Assembly: GCF_947500045.1 (NCBI RefSeq)
Contig: NZ_CANMQQ010000001.1
Coordinates: 124,001-188,000, forward strand
From: an uncultured Ruegeria sp.
Lineage (GTDB): Bacteria > Pseudomonadota > Alphaproteobacteria > Rhodobacterales > Rhodobacteraceae
Direction of reading: 5' to 3'
Length of the DNA stretch: 64,000 nt
Shown here: piece by piece, positions 56,332-64,000 of the stretch
How the letters are laid out: each line of letters begins with the position of its first letter
Position numbering within the stretch: position 1 is the stretch's first letter
Made by a program: the position numbers and the translations under genes
Notes under the pieces: model-generated
Seen by the model: the letters and a program-made list of their open reading frames with translations, nothing else
Told to the model about the DNA's origin: nothing
Database searches by the model: none

Positions 56332-57029
56332 TCCGGTGCCTTGCGCGCCGGAACGATCTGCTGTGCGATCCCGGCCGAGACCAGATACAGGCTGGTGATC
56401 ACCAAACCCCAATGGGCCCAGCTTTCGGGATGAAAGTCGACCCACGCGGCCCAACCGGCAAAGAATGTCCATGCGAAAGCTATCGGCAATGACAGGCTGC
56501 GCCAGCGCTCGGTTCTGACCGGGTGGATGAACTTCAGCGGCAGGAACATCGCCACAGAAAGCAACGTGACCAGCAGCAAGATCACCCAGAAATTGGGCTC
56601 TAGCGCGAAGATCACGATGACGAACATGTTCCAGCAGCCCGGAAAGCCCGAGAATGAGTTGTCCTTTGTTTTCATGCGTGTATCAGCGAAATACATCGCA
56701 CTGGCAAAGGTGATGACGATAATTGCAAACCAACCTGTCCAGCCGTCCATCAGCCCTGATTTGAACAGGGCGTAGGCGGGTATGAACACATAAGTCAGGT
56801 AGTCGATGATCAGATCCAGTAACACTCCGTCAAATTCTGGCGCGTTCTTTTTGACGTGATAGTGCCGCGCCAGCGGGCCATCGATGCCGTCCACAATGAA
56901 CGATACGACAAGCCAGAGATACATCAGGCTCCATTTCTCTTCGACGGCGGCCAACATGGCCAGCATCGCAAAAACAGCACCTGTGGCGGTAAACAGATGA
57001 ACGGCAAGAGCTTTGTATCTAAGTGTCAT
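56316..57029 (-). CDS. pcs: Phosphatidylcholine synthase
   Basis: Pcs makes phosphatidylcholine directly from CDP-diacylglycerol and choline in the inner membrane. The 237-residue product has about seven helices and the CDP-alcohol transferase motif DGIDGPLARHYHVKK-FDGVLLDLIIDYLTY with the required Asp residues. The Pcs type, rather than phosphatidylglycerophosphate synthase, is inferred from length and the DYLTYVFIPAYAL segment. It is transcribed toward the GreA-like gene. Confidence 0.92.
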   Translation of the reverse strand: MTLRYKALAVHLFTATGAVFAMLAMLAAVEEKWSLMYLWLVVSFIVDGIDGPLARHYHVKKNAPEFDGVLLDLIIDYLTYVFIPAYALFKSGLMDGWTGWFAIIVITFASAMYFADTRMKTKDNSFSGFPGCWNMFVIVIFALEPNFWVILLLVTLLSVAMFLPLKFIHPVRTERWRSLSLPIAFAWTFFAGWAAWVDFHPESWAHWGLVITSLYLVSAGIAQQIVPARKAPDYKTS

Positions 57030-57067
57030 GGTGGTGTCATGTACGATGCTTGGCGCAGATGCAAAGC

Positions 57068-57095
57068 AAAAAGCCCGTTGACAGGGGTTTGGCTT
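57068..57095 (-). terminator. Possible terminator of xerC
   Basis: On the minus strand AAGCC can pair with GGCTT, followed by TTT, overlapping the xerC stop codon. The stem is only five pairs with a 15-nt loop, so this is weak. Confidence 0.35.
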
Positions 57096-58014
57096 AGGCT
57101 TTCGGGTGCGTCCGGTTGTAGACTTCCATCAACCGGGCCGTATCCACAGCAGTATAGGTCTGAGTGGTCGAAAGCGACGCGTGGCCCAAAAGTTCTTGAA
57201 TGGCGCGCAAGTCACCGCCAGCAGACAGCAAATGGGTGGCAAAGCTGTGACGCATCGCGTGCGGGGTGGCTGTGGCAGGCAAGCCAAGCTGCATCCGCGC
57301 CTTGGCAACAACGGCCTGAATGATCCCCGGGTTGAGCGGCCCGCCACGAACGCCCCGGAACAGTGCGGTTTCGGAGGTTTGCGGATGCGGGCACAGCCTT
57401 AGATAGCGGTCAACCGCGGCCCGGGCGGCGGGCAGGACAGGCACGATTCGTTCTTTGTCGCCCTTTCCCAATATGCGCAGTGTATCCGGTAGTGGGGCAT
57501 CAGCTCCAGTCAAAGACAGCGCCTCAGATATCCGCAGCCCACAACCATAGAGGAGTGTCACAACCGCAACATCCCGTGCGGCAACCCAGTCCGATGACGA
57601 TTGCAGCTCGACCGTGTCGATCATCGCGCGGGCGGCGTCTTCGGCCAGCGGGCGGGGGAGCTTCTTGGTGAATTTGGGCGCGCGGGTGGACAGGACTGCC
57701 GTAGGTTCGAACCCCTCACGCTCGGCCAGCCAGCGATAGAAGGTTTTGACTGCCGAAAGTTTACGCGCCAGCGACCGCGCGCCGACATCCGCGTTGCGTT
57801 GATCCGCCATCCAGGCCCGCATGTCCGAGACGGTGATGCGTTCCAATGCTGCCAGTCCCTGACGCTCGCTATGATGCAAAGTCATGAAGGACAGGAACTC
57901 TGTTAGATCCCCGCGATATGCGTTGAGTGTATTTTCAGACCGCCCCGCCAATGCCCCTAGACTTTCCAGCCAATGCTGCAACGCGTCGCGGCAGGCCGGA
58001 GAAATCAGGCTCAC
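57094..58014 (-). CDS. xerC: Tyrosine recombinase XerC
   Basis: XerC with XerD resolves chromosome dimers. The 306-residue product has the full catalytic set: Arg 161 (YGCGLRISEAL), Lys 184, His 252 and Arg 255 (HAMRHSFATHLLS), His 278 (LLGHASLSTTQTY) and Tyr 287. The start is GTG 58014, which overlaps the DUF484 stop as GTGA; upstream frame to 58164 lies inside DUF484. The C-terminal end has ARLMEVYNRTHP, usual for XerC. Confidence 0.94.
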   Translation of the reverse strand: MSLISPACRDALQHWLESLGALAGRSENTLNAYRGDLTEFLSFMTLHHSERQGLAALERITVSDMRAWMADQRNADVGARSLARKLSAVKTFYRWLAEREGFEPTAVLSTRAPKFTKKLPRPLAEDAARAMIDTVELQSSSDWVAARDVAVVTLLYGCGLRISEALSLTGADAPLPDTLRILGKGDKERIVPVLPAARAAVDRYLRLCPHPQTSETALFRGVRGGPLNPGIIQAVVAKARMQLGLPATATPHAMRHSFATHLLSAGGDLRAIQELLGHASLSTTQTYTAVDTARLMEVYNRTHPKA

Positions 58015-58718
58015 GACAGCCAGTGGCGCATCGAGCGTTCGAACACGCCTGCAAAGAAGGCAAGAAGATCTGTGCCGAGTTGGGGAGAGAAATGTCTTGG
58101 GTCGTGTGCGCCCATGACAATCATACCGGGCAACCGGCCGATGCCGAGATCCAGTTTCAGGCAAGCTTCGGATCGCAGCTGGTTGGCTTGTTCGCCATAG
58201 ACCTGCGGGTTGGGGTGATGAATCTCGCGTAGAGTAACCTCGCGCGGCTGGCCATTGCGGTCTGAGGTCAGGTATTTATCGATAAATCCGGGTTCGGTCA
58301 CGGTCAGAACGCCGCCGAGTTGGTTCACCACCGGGTCGTCCCGCACGACTGTGGTTTCGAGAACCAGAGTGATATGATCGACGCGCAGGATTTCAGCCAC
58401 GTCATTGCCCAGCGCGCGCAGAAAATCTTCGAACACGGTTGGTTCCAGCAGGCGAAGAATGGCGCGATGGACTTGATTGGTGCCTGCCAGATTCTCATAG
58501 GCTGCTGCGATGACCGAGCGATGCGTGTCTTCCAGGCGATCGAGACGCGCCTCAAGCCGCTGCATGGCGATACCGCGCAGATCAACAACATTGTCGCCCC
58601 GTGCTTGTTCATTTGCCGCCACCAGGGCCTGCATCAGATCTTTGTCATCCAGCACTGCGTCGGGCTCAGCCAGAATCGCGGCGCGGAGGTTGTCCTTGAG
58701 TTTAGGATCGCTGCTCAT
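58011..58718 (-). CDS. DUF484 family protein
   Basis: The 235-residue product has a helical N-terminal part and a GAF-like domain (VLETTVVRDDPVVNQLGGVL, SEACLKLDLGIGRLPGMIVM), the DUF484 layout. DUF484 genes commonly lie next to xerC, as here with a 4-nt overlap, so a role with recombination or a small-molecule signal is suspected; none is proven. Confidence 0.88.
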   Translation of the reverse strand: MSSDPKLKDNLRAAILAEPDAVLDDKDLMQALVAANEQARGDNVVDLRGIAMQRLEARLDRLEDTHRSVIAAAYENLAGTNQVHRAILRLLEPTVFEDFLRALGNDVAEILRVDHITLVLETTVVRDDPVVNQLGGVLTVTEPGFIDKYLTSDRNGQPREVTLREIHHPNPQVYGEQANQLRSEACLKLDLGIGRLPGMIVMGAHDPRHFSPQLGTDLLAFFAGVFERSMRHWLS

Positions 58719-58876
58719 GTCCCGTCCGGTCGTTTTTTATTTTGGCGGGCTTATAACACGGGTTGCCGGAATTGCCTTAGGAAAAATGCACGCAAGAGGC
58801 GAATTTCCTTGGCGATGTGGCGGGGGCTCCCGCCTGCAATGTGCTGATCTAAGATCAGCTTTGGCCGTTGGGCCGG

Positions 58877-58900
58877 GCGCGGTGCCAAACGGCACCGCGC
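58877..58900 (-). terminator. Perfect hairpin after tal
   Basis: GCGCGGTGCC (58877-58886) pairs with GGCACCGCGC (58891-58900) over an AAAC loop, ten perfect pairs, 15 nt after the tal stop on the minus strand. No T-run follows. A second hairpin (GCTGATCT/AGATCAGC) lies at 58843-58859. The rest of the 196-nt gap to DUF484 shows nothing. Confidence 0.45.
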
Positions 58901-58914
58901 GGCAGCGCATAGGA

Positions 58915-59568
58915 TCAGAGGATTTTCTGACCGGTTTTGGCCCAGTCAGCCAAGAAGGTTTCAAGACCTTTGTCGGTCAGCGGGTGATCGGCCAGTTTTT
59001 TGATCACGCCCGGGGGTGCTGTAATCACGTCGGCGCCAATGCGTGCGCTGTCGGTCACGTGGTTCACGGTACGGATCGAGGCCGCCAGGATTTCGGTTTC
59101 ATACCCGTAATTGTCATAGACCTGGCGGATGTCTGCGATCAGATCCATGCCGTCGAGGTTGATGTCGTCAAGGCGACCGATGAAGGGAGAGATAAAGGTC
59201 GCGCCTGCTTTGGCTGCGAGAATCGCCTGATTGGTTGAGAAGCACAGGGTCACGTTGACCATCTGACCTTCGTCGCTGAGTGTCTTGCAGGTTTTCAGAC
59301 CAGCCCAGGTCAGCGGCACCTTGACCGCGATGTTCGGTGCGATCTTGGCCAGCTTGCGACCCTCGGCGATCATGTCGTCAGCTTCGGTGGCGACAACTTC
59401 GGCGGACACTGGGCCGTCGACCAGATCGCAGATCTCTTTGGTGACTTCTAGAATGTCGCGGCCCGATTTCAGGATCAGCGAGGGGTTGGTGGTCACGCCG
59501 TCCACCATGCCCAGATCGTTCAGTTCTGCGATGGCGGCGATCTCGGCTGTGTCTACGAAGAATTTCAT
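58915..59568 (-). CDS. tal: Transaldolase, small TalC/fructose-6-phosphate aldolase type
   Basis: The enzyme moves a three-carbon unit in the pentose phosphate pathway. The 217-residue product is the short form with Schiff-base Lys 83 in [23 protein letters not shown] at the start, [10 protein letters not shown], and [10 protein letters not shown]. Tal versus aldolase activity cannot be separated by eye. It is divergent from priA. Confidence 0.92.
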   Translation of the reverse strand: MKFFVDTAEIAAIAELNDLGMVDGVTTNPSLILKSGRDILEVTKEICDLVDGPVSAEVVATEADDMIAEGRKLAKIAPNIAVKVPLTWAGLKTCKTLSDEGQMVNVTLCFSTNQAILAAKAGATFISPFIGRLDDINLDGMDLIADIRQVYDNYGYETEILAASIRTVNHVTDSARIGADVITAPPGVIKKLADHPLTDKGLETFLADWAKTGQKIL

Positions 59569-59658
59569 GAGGGCAGTCCTTTGATGGGTTGGCCTTGGTC
59601 GCGGATGGCTTTACCTCAAAGAGAGACATGCTGAAACCCCCCGGCCCAAGGATATGCG

Positions 59659-61854
59659 GTGAGCACTCAGGAGTATTTCGATCAGGGTGAGTTGGTGGCG
59701 GTGTTGACCACACAGCCGCTGGACCGGACGCTGGATTACAAGGCGCCCGAAGGCGGGTGTTTTCTGGGTGCGTATGTCGAGGTGCCGTTGGGGCCGCGCA
59801 AGGTTCTGGGCGTGGTTTGGGGGCCGGGACAGGGTGGCTTTGATCTGGCCAAGGCGCGATCGGTGATCCGCGTGCTAGAGGTCGCGCCGATGCGCGAAGA
59901 GATGCGCGTGTTTCTGGGAAAAGTGGCTGATTACACGCTTACGCCGATGCCCGCGATGCTGCGACTGGCGACCCGCGCGCCGGGGTTGGGCGATCCACCA
60001 TCGATGCGCAAAATTTACCGGATGGGCGGCGCGGAGCCAGATCGGATGACCGATGCCCGGACCCGCGTGTTGGAGGTGTTGCGCGACTATGGTGGTTTGG
60101 CTTTTACACTGAAAGAACTGGCTGAGCAGGCTGGTGTGACGCCTTCTGTTGTCAAAGGGCTGGTAAAGCAGAACGCAGTGCGGGAAGAGGACAGCCCGCG
60201 CGATTTGCCCTATCCTCATCTGAATCCCGATTTGCCGGGCAAAGCTCTGACCGAAGATCAGGCGTTGGCGGTCGCTCGGTTGCAGGACGGGCAGCGAACG
60301 GGTGACTATGGCACGACACTGCTGAAGGGAGTGACTGGTTCGGGCAAGACAGAAGTGTATCTGGAGGCAGTGGCTGAGGCCCTACGCAATGGGCGGCAGG
60401 CGCTGGTACTTCTGCCCGAAATCGCGCTGACCGCTGAGTTCCTGACCCGGGTTGAAGCGCGGTTCGGCGCGCGCCCAGCCGAATGGCACTCGGGTGCGAC
60501 CATGACCGAACGCCGTCGGGTTTGGCGCATGGTTGGGCAAGGGGATGCGCACCTGATTGTGGGCGCGCGATCTGCGCTGTTCCTGCCATTCCGTAATCTT
60601 GGGCTTGTCGTGGTCGATGAAGAACACGACACCTCGTACAAACAAGAAGATGGTGTTCACTACAGCGCGCGCGATATGGCGGTTCTGCGGGCGTCGATCT
60701 GTGGCGCGCGGGTGATTCTGGCCAGTGCGACACCCTCGCTAGAAAGCTGGGCCAATGCCGAAGCCGGCAAGTATGAACGGCTTGACCTGACCTCGCGCTT
60801 TGGTGATGCGGTATTGCCCGAAATGAAACCGATCGACATGCGGGCCGAACAGATGCAGCCGGGGACGTGGATCTCTCCGTCTTTGCGGCAAGCCGTGCAG
60901 CAACGGATCGAGAAGAAAGAACAGTCGCTGCTGTTTATCAATCGCCGCGGCTATGCGCCAGTGACGCTGTGCCGGGCCTGTGGTGAACAGATTGCGTGTG
61001 ATCACTGCGACGCGCGGATGGTTGAGCACCGGTTCCTGAAACGTCTGATGTGCCACCAATGCGGTGAGACCAAACCGATGCCCGAGGTCTGCCCATCCTG
61101 TCAGGTCGAGGGCAAGCTGGCCCCAGTTGGGCCGGGGATCGAACGTTTGGCGGAAGAGGCCGAGGCGACCTTTCCCGAAGCGAAAATCGCGATGCTGAGT
61201 TCTGACCTGTTCGGTTCGGCGCGGGCATTGAAGGCGAAGATCGAAGAGATTGCCCAAGGCGATGCGGATATCATCATAGGTACGCAACTGGTGGCCAAGG
61301 GACATAACTTTCCCAAGCTGACGCTGGTGGGTGTGATTGACGCAGACCTCAGTTTGCATGGCGCTGATTTGCGAGCGGCAGAGCGTACATTCCAACTGAT
61401 GCGTCAGGTCGCCGGACGCGCGGGGCGTGCGGACAAGCCGGGGCAAGCGCTGTTGCAGACCTTCCAGCCCGAACATCCTGTGATCCGAGCCATTCTGTCC
61501 GGCGATGAAGAAGGATTCTGGAAGGCCGAGGCGGCCGGCCGCCAAGCTGCCGCAGTCCCGCCTTACGGGCGTATGGCCGGGATCGTTTTGTCAGGACCAG
61601 AGGTGGGCCCTGTATTTGACATTGGAAATACCATGGCGCGTAACGATGCGCCGTTGCGCGACGTGGGGGCACAGGTCTTTGGTCCGGCCCCGGCCCCGAT
61701 TGCGCGTATTCGCGGACGGCACCGGGTGCGGCTGCTTGTCAAAGCCCCAAAAGGCGCGCCCATTCAGGACGCAATAGCGCGCTGGATAGCACCGCTGTGC
61801 CTAAAGGGCGACATCCGCCTGACCGTCGATATCGACCCGCAAAGCTTTTATTGA
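59659..61854 (+). CDS. priA: Primosomal helicase PriA
   Basis: PriA restarts stalled replication forks. The 731-residue product has the 3'-end binding domain at the N-terminus, Walker A GVTGSGKTEVYLEA (about residue 225), VVDEEHDTSYKQED, and the zinc-binding Cys cluster CRACGEQIACDHC, CHQCGETKPM, CPSCQ. The start is GTG 59659, as the family begins about here. Confidence 0.96.
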   Translation: MSTQEYFDQGELVAVLTTQPLDRTLDYKAPEGGCFLGAYVEVPLGPRKVLGVVWGPGQGGFDLAKARSVIRVLEVAPMREEMRVFLGKVADYTLTPMPAMLRLATRAPGLGDPPSMRKIYRMGGAEPDRMTDARTRVLEVLRDYGGLAFTLKELAEQAGVTPSVVKGLVKQNAVREEDSPRDLPYPHLNPDLPGKALTEDQALAVARLQDGQRTGDYGTTLLKGVTGSGKTEVYLEAVAEALRNGRQALVLLPEIALTAEFLTRVEARFGARPAEWHSGATMTERRRVWRMVGQGDAHLIVGARSALFLPFRNLGLVVVDEEHDTSYKQEDGVHYSARDMAVLRASICGARVILASATPSLESWANAEAGKYERLDLTSRFGDAVLPEMKPIDMRAEQMQPGTWISPSLRQAVQQRIEKKEQSLLFINRRGYAPVTLCRACGEQIACDHCDARMVEHRFLKRLMCHQCGETKPMPEVCPSCQVEGKLAPVGPGIERLAEEAEATFPEAKIAMLSSDLFGSARALKAKIEEIAQGDADIIIGTQLVAKGHNFPKLTLVGVIDADLSLHGADLRAAERTFQLMRQVAGRAGRADKPGQALLQTFQPEHPVIRAILSGDEEGFWKAEAAGRQAAAVPPYGRMAGIVLSGPEVGPVFDIGNTMARNDAPLRDVGAQVFGPAPAPIARIRGRHRVRLLVKAPKGAPIQDAIARWIAPLCLKGDIRLTVDIDPQSFY

Positions 61855-61933
61855 ACCCTGCATCTGTGCATAGTCAGTGTGCGTTAGCTGCTTTCTACTC
61901 GCCAATTGGCTCAAATAGGCGTAGAGCAATCTC

Positions 61934-63166
61934 ATGCTGAAACCAATGCCCCTGTCTGAGGCGCAGAGCCTTCCGCTCTGGCGCCGTCCTATGACGCTCT
62001 TGTTCGTGATGGCGCTGACCATGCCGATCGCGTTCAACGCGTGGAGCGCGTTGTTGAACAACTTCGTGATCGAGGCCGCGAATTTCGATGGGGCGGATAT
62101 CGGGTTGCTGCATACGGTGCGTGAGATACCGGGGTTTCTGGCCGTCGGCGTGATTGCGGTGATTATCTTCATCCGCGAGCAGGTTCTGGCCATGATCTCG
62201 CTGGTGATGCTTGGCGCCGCGACTGCGGTGACGGCATGGTTTCCAAGCCTTGGTGGTTTGCTGTTTGTCACTTTGATCAGTTCAATCGGGTTCCACTACT
62301 ACGAAACAGTAAACCAGTCTTTGCAGTTGCAATGGCTACCCAAGGACCGCGCGCCTCAAATTCTGGGCTGGTTGGTGGCGATGGGCTCTGCCGCTACGGC
62401 TGTGGTCTATGGGCTGATTGTGCTGACTTGGGATCGGTTCGATCTGTCTTATAACTTCGTGTTTATGGCTGCGGGTGGCGTAACTGTGCTGCTTGCGTTG
62501 TTTAGTCTAATCGCCTTTCCGCAGTTTGACTCACCAACACCGCAGACCAAGAAGATCGTACTGCGCAAACGCTATTGGTTATACTACGCCCTGCAATTCA
62601 TGGCGGGCGCACGGCGACAGATATTCATTGTGTTCGCCGGTTTCATGATGGTCGAGAAATTCGGGTTCGAAGTACATGAACTCACCAGCCTCTATCTGAT
62701 CAATCTAATGATCAACATGGCTGCCGCCCCGATGCTGGGCAAAGCAGTGGCCGTCTTCGGGGAACGCCGAACTCTGATCTTTGAATATACGGGCCTTGCT
62801 ATCGTTTTTGCGGCTTATGGCGGCATCTATTGGTTTAGTTGGGGTGTATTGCTGGCAGCAATTCTCTATGTGATTGATCATGTTTTGTTTGCGCTGGCTT
62901 TGGCCTTAAAGACCTACTTCCAGAAGATCGCGGATCCGGCGGATATCGCGCCAACGGCGGCAGTGGCCTTTACCATCAATCATATTGCTGCTGTGTTTCT
63001 GCCCGCGCTACTGGGGCTGCTTTGGGTGGTTTCACCGGGCGCCGTGTTTGGCCTAGCCACTTTGATGGCGATGGTGTCTTTGGGATTGTCTCTGTTAATC
63101 CCAAGGCATCCTGAACCGGGGAACGAAACGATCTTGTCCAAATACACCCCTGCACCTGCCGAGTAA
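61934..63166 (+). CDS. Major facilitator superfamily transporter
   Basis: The 410-residue product has about 12 membrane helices and MFS-like half structure (LWRRPMTLLFVMALTMPIAF; the middle loop between helices 6 and 7 at about residue 200). It contains conserved HYYETVNQSLQLQWLP. The substrate is unknown. It begins 79 nt after priA with no obvious ribosome site before ATG 61934. Confidence 0.85.
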   Translation: MLKPMPLSEAQSLPLWRRPMTLLFVMALTMPIAFNAWSALLNNFVIEAANFDGADIGLLHTVREIPGFLAVGVIAVIIFIREQVLAMISLVMLGAATAVTAWFPSLGGLLFVTLISSIGFHYYETVNQSLQLQWLPKDRAPQILGWLVAMGSAATAVVYGLIVLTWDRFDLSYNFVFMAAGGVTVLLALFSLIAFPQFDSPTPQTKKIVLRKRYWLYYALQFMAGARRQIFIVFAGFMMVEKFGFEVHELTSLYLINLMINMAAAPMLGKAVAVFGERRTLIFEYTGLAIVFAAYGGIYWFSWGVLLAAILYVIDHVLFALALALKTYFQKIADPADIAPTAAVAFTINHIAAVFLPALLGLLWVVSPGAVFGLATLMAMVSLGLSLLIPRHPEPGNETILSKYTPAPAE

Positions 63167-63231
63167 TTGCCAGCGCTTGACCTTGTCGTCGCGCGCGCCT
63201 ACGCGCATGGGCAACAGAGACAGGAGTCCCC

Positions 63232-64000
63232 ATGCCCACATTCACCGCGTTGACGACATTGACCGGCAAATCCGCAGCCGAAGGATTGGGCGAGGCCATG
63301 GAGCGTTTGAACCCGGAACCCACGGGCGTCGGTGTGTTCGAGGTCGAAGACGGCTCGGGTCTTTGGGAGGTTGGGGGCTATTTCACCGAAGCCCCGGATG
63401 AAACAGCTTTGGCTGTGTTGGCGGCGGCGTTTGAAGCCAAGCCATTCGTGGTTTCGGAACTGCCCGAAACCGACTGGGTCGCACATGTACGACGCGAACT
63501 GGCCCCGGTCGAGGCAGGCCGGTTCTTTGTTCATGGCAGTCATGATGCGGATAAGGTGCCCGAAGGGCACATTCCGTTATTGATCGAGGCCGCGATGGCG
63601 TTTGGAACAGGTCATCACGGTACGACTTTGGGCTGCATTAAGGCATTGGACTATCTCCTTGACCAAGATTTTGCGGCTACAAAGGTCGCCGATATCGGCT
63701 GTGGTACCGCTGTGCTGGCGATGGCTGCAGCGCGGGTCTGGGATGGTGACATCATTGCCAGCGATATCGATGAAGTTGCCGTTGACGTGGCCGAGGCTAA
63801 CCTGAAGGCCAATGGCATGGCTGGCGCGGTTACCTGCGTTGAAGCTGCTGGTTTCGATCACCCGAAGCTGAAAGAACATGCGCCTTATGATCTGATATTT
63901 GCCAATATCCTCAAAGGACCACTTGTGGCTCTTTCACCAGAAATATCAGCGAATCTGCGTGCAGGTGGACAGGCAATCCTGTCCGGAATCCTCAATGAGC
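63232..64000 (+). CDS. prmA: Ribosomal protein L11 methyltransferase, N-terminal part
   Basis: PrmA trimethylates ribosomal protein L11. 256 codons are present before the window ends. The product starts MPTFTALTTLTGKS, has the linker AFGTGHHGTTLGC, the SAM loop VADIGCGTAVLAMAA, and the NILKGPL motif typical of PrmA. ATG 63232 follows CAGGAGTCCCC. The frame is open to the last base. Confidence 0.95.
   Translation, partial: MPTFTALTTLTGKSAAEGLGEAMERLNPEPTGVGVFEVEDGSGLWEVGGYFTEAPDETALAVLAAAFEAKPFVVSELPETDWVAHVRRELAPVEAGRFFVHGSHDADKVPEGHIPLLIEAAMAFGTGHHGTTLGCIKALDYLLDQDFAATKVADIGCGTAVLAMAAARVWDGDIIASDIDEVAVDVAEANLKANGMAGAVTCVEAAGFDHPKLKEHAPYDLIFANILKGPLVALSPEISANLRAGGQAILSGILNE

Noticed and set aside
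57094..58014. xerC as evidence for a mobile element
   Set aside because: The gene is the housekeeping XerC beside DUF484; no attachment sites, cargo or integrase-type start is seen.
1..64000. CRISPR array, prophage, toxin-antitoxin or defence island
   Set aside because: No regularly spaced repeats, phage structural genes or known defence families were found; all long genes have housekeeping or metabolic assignments.

Overview
The window looks like chromosomal core DNA of a marine alphaproteobacterium in the Rhodobacterales, most likely the Roseobacter group. Reasons: a SAM/SAH-type riboswitch directly in front of metK (an element known from this order), lnt-metK-trmB order, a phosphatidylcholine synthase gene, a fused PuuE-UraD purine gene, a two-gene NAD-linked formate dehydrogenase, DUF6525 and DUF2237 proteins, and moderately high GC. 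I saw no rRNA, tRNA, CRISPR array, insertion sequence, prophage or recognisable defence island. Genus and species cannot be fixed from this sequence.

Layout. 1-4.8 kb: end of lnt, riboswitch plus metK, trmB, aroA and cmk. 4.8-9.3 kb: a YHS-domain protein, a secreted protein, DUF6525 behind a Zur-like palindrome, rpsA with a structured leader, ihfB and lapA. 9.3-12 kb: trpF, trpB and a methyltransferase. 12-15.1 kb (minus): DUF2237, serine hydrolase, pth and rplY. 15.2-18 kb (minus): a 25-nt perfect inverted repeat, lldD, trpA and a PagL-like gene. 18.2-20.1 kb: ychF and an orphan secreted protein. 20.1-25.6 kb: LysR regulator with fused NuoE/F-like and catalytic formate dehydrogenase subunits. 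25.6-31.5 kb (minus): tamB and tamA. 31.7-40.2 kb: purine (urate) catabolism (puuD, LysR, uraH, puuE-uraD, allA, NCS2 permease, ureidoglycine aminohydrolase), interrupted by a GAPDH/Epd-like dehydrogenase and a small secreted protein. 40.3-44.6 kb: secreted protein, acyl-CoA dehydrogenase and thioesterase, DUF1007 and a NicO metal transporter. 44.6-49.3 kb: truA, then YcjX-GNAT-YcjF-VIT plus a small protein. 49.4-56.3 kb: DUF2339, ileS, ogt and a GreA-like protein. 56.3-59.6 kb (minus): pcs, xerC, DUF484 and tal. 59.7-64 kb: priA, an MFS transporter and the start of prmA.

How the genes work together. The purine block forms one route: urate by PuuD to 5-hydroxyisourate, by UraH to OHCU, by the UraD half to allantoin, by the PuuE half to allantoate, then through ureidoglycine (aminohydrolase) and ureidoglycolate (AllA) to glyoxylate and urea. 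Allantoate hydrolysis and xanthine oxidation are not encoded here. The formate dehydrogenase pair would oxidise formate to CO2 and reduce NAD+. TamA and TamB form an outer-membrane assembly system. The trp genes are split: trpFB on the plus strand, trpA on the minus strand about 5 kb away.

I found no clear novel multi-gene system. The signals most worth follow-up are the dehydrogenase with an altered phosphate site in the purine cluster, the YcjX-GNAT-YcjF operon, the Zur-like site before DUF6525, and a dispersed intergenic repeat. The longest gene-free stretches are about 270 nt (8418-8687), 254 nt (15114-15367) and 236 nt (6505-6740); none exceeds 300 nt.
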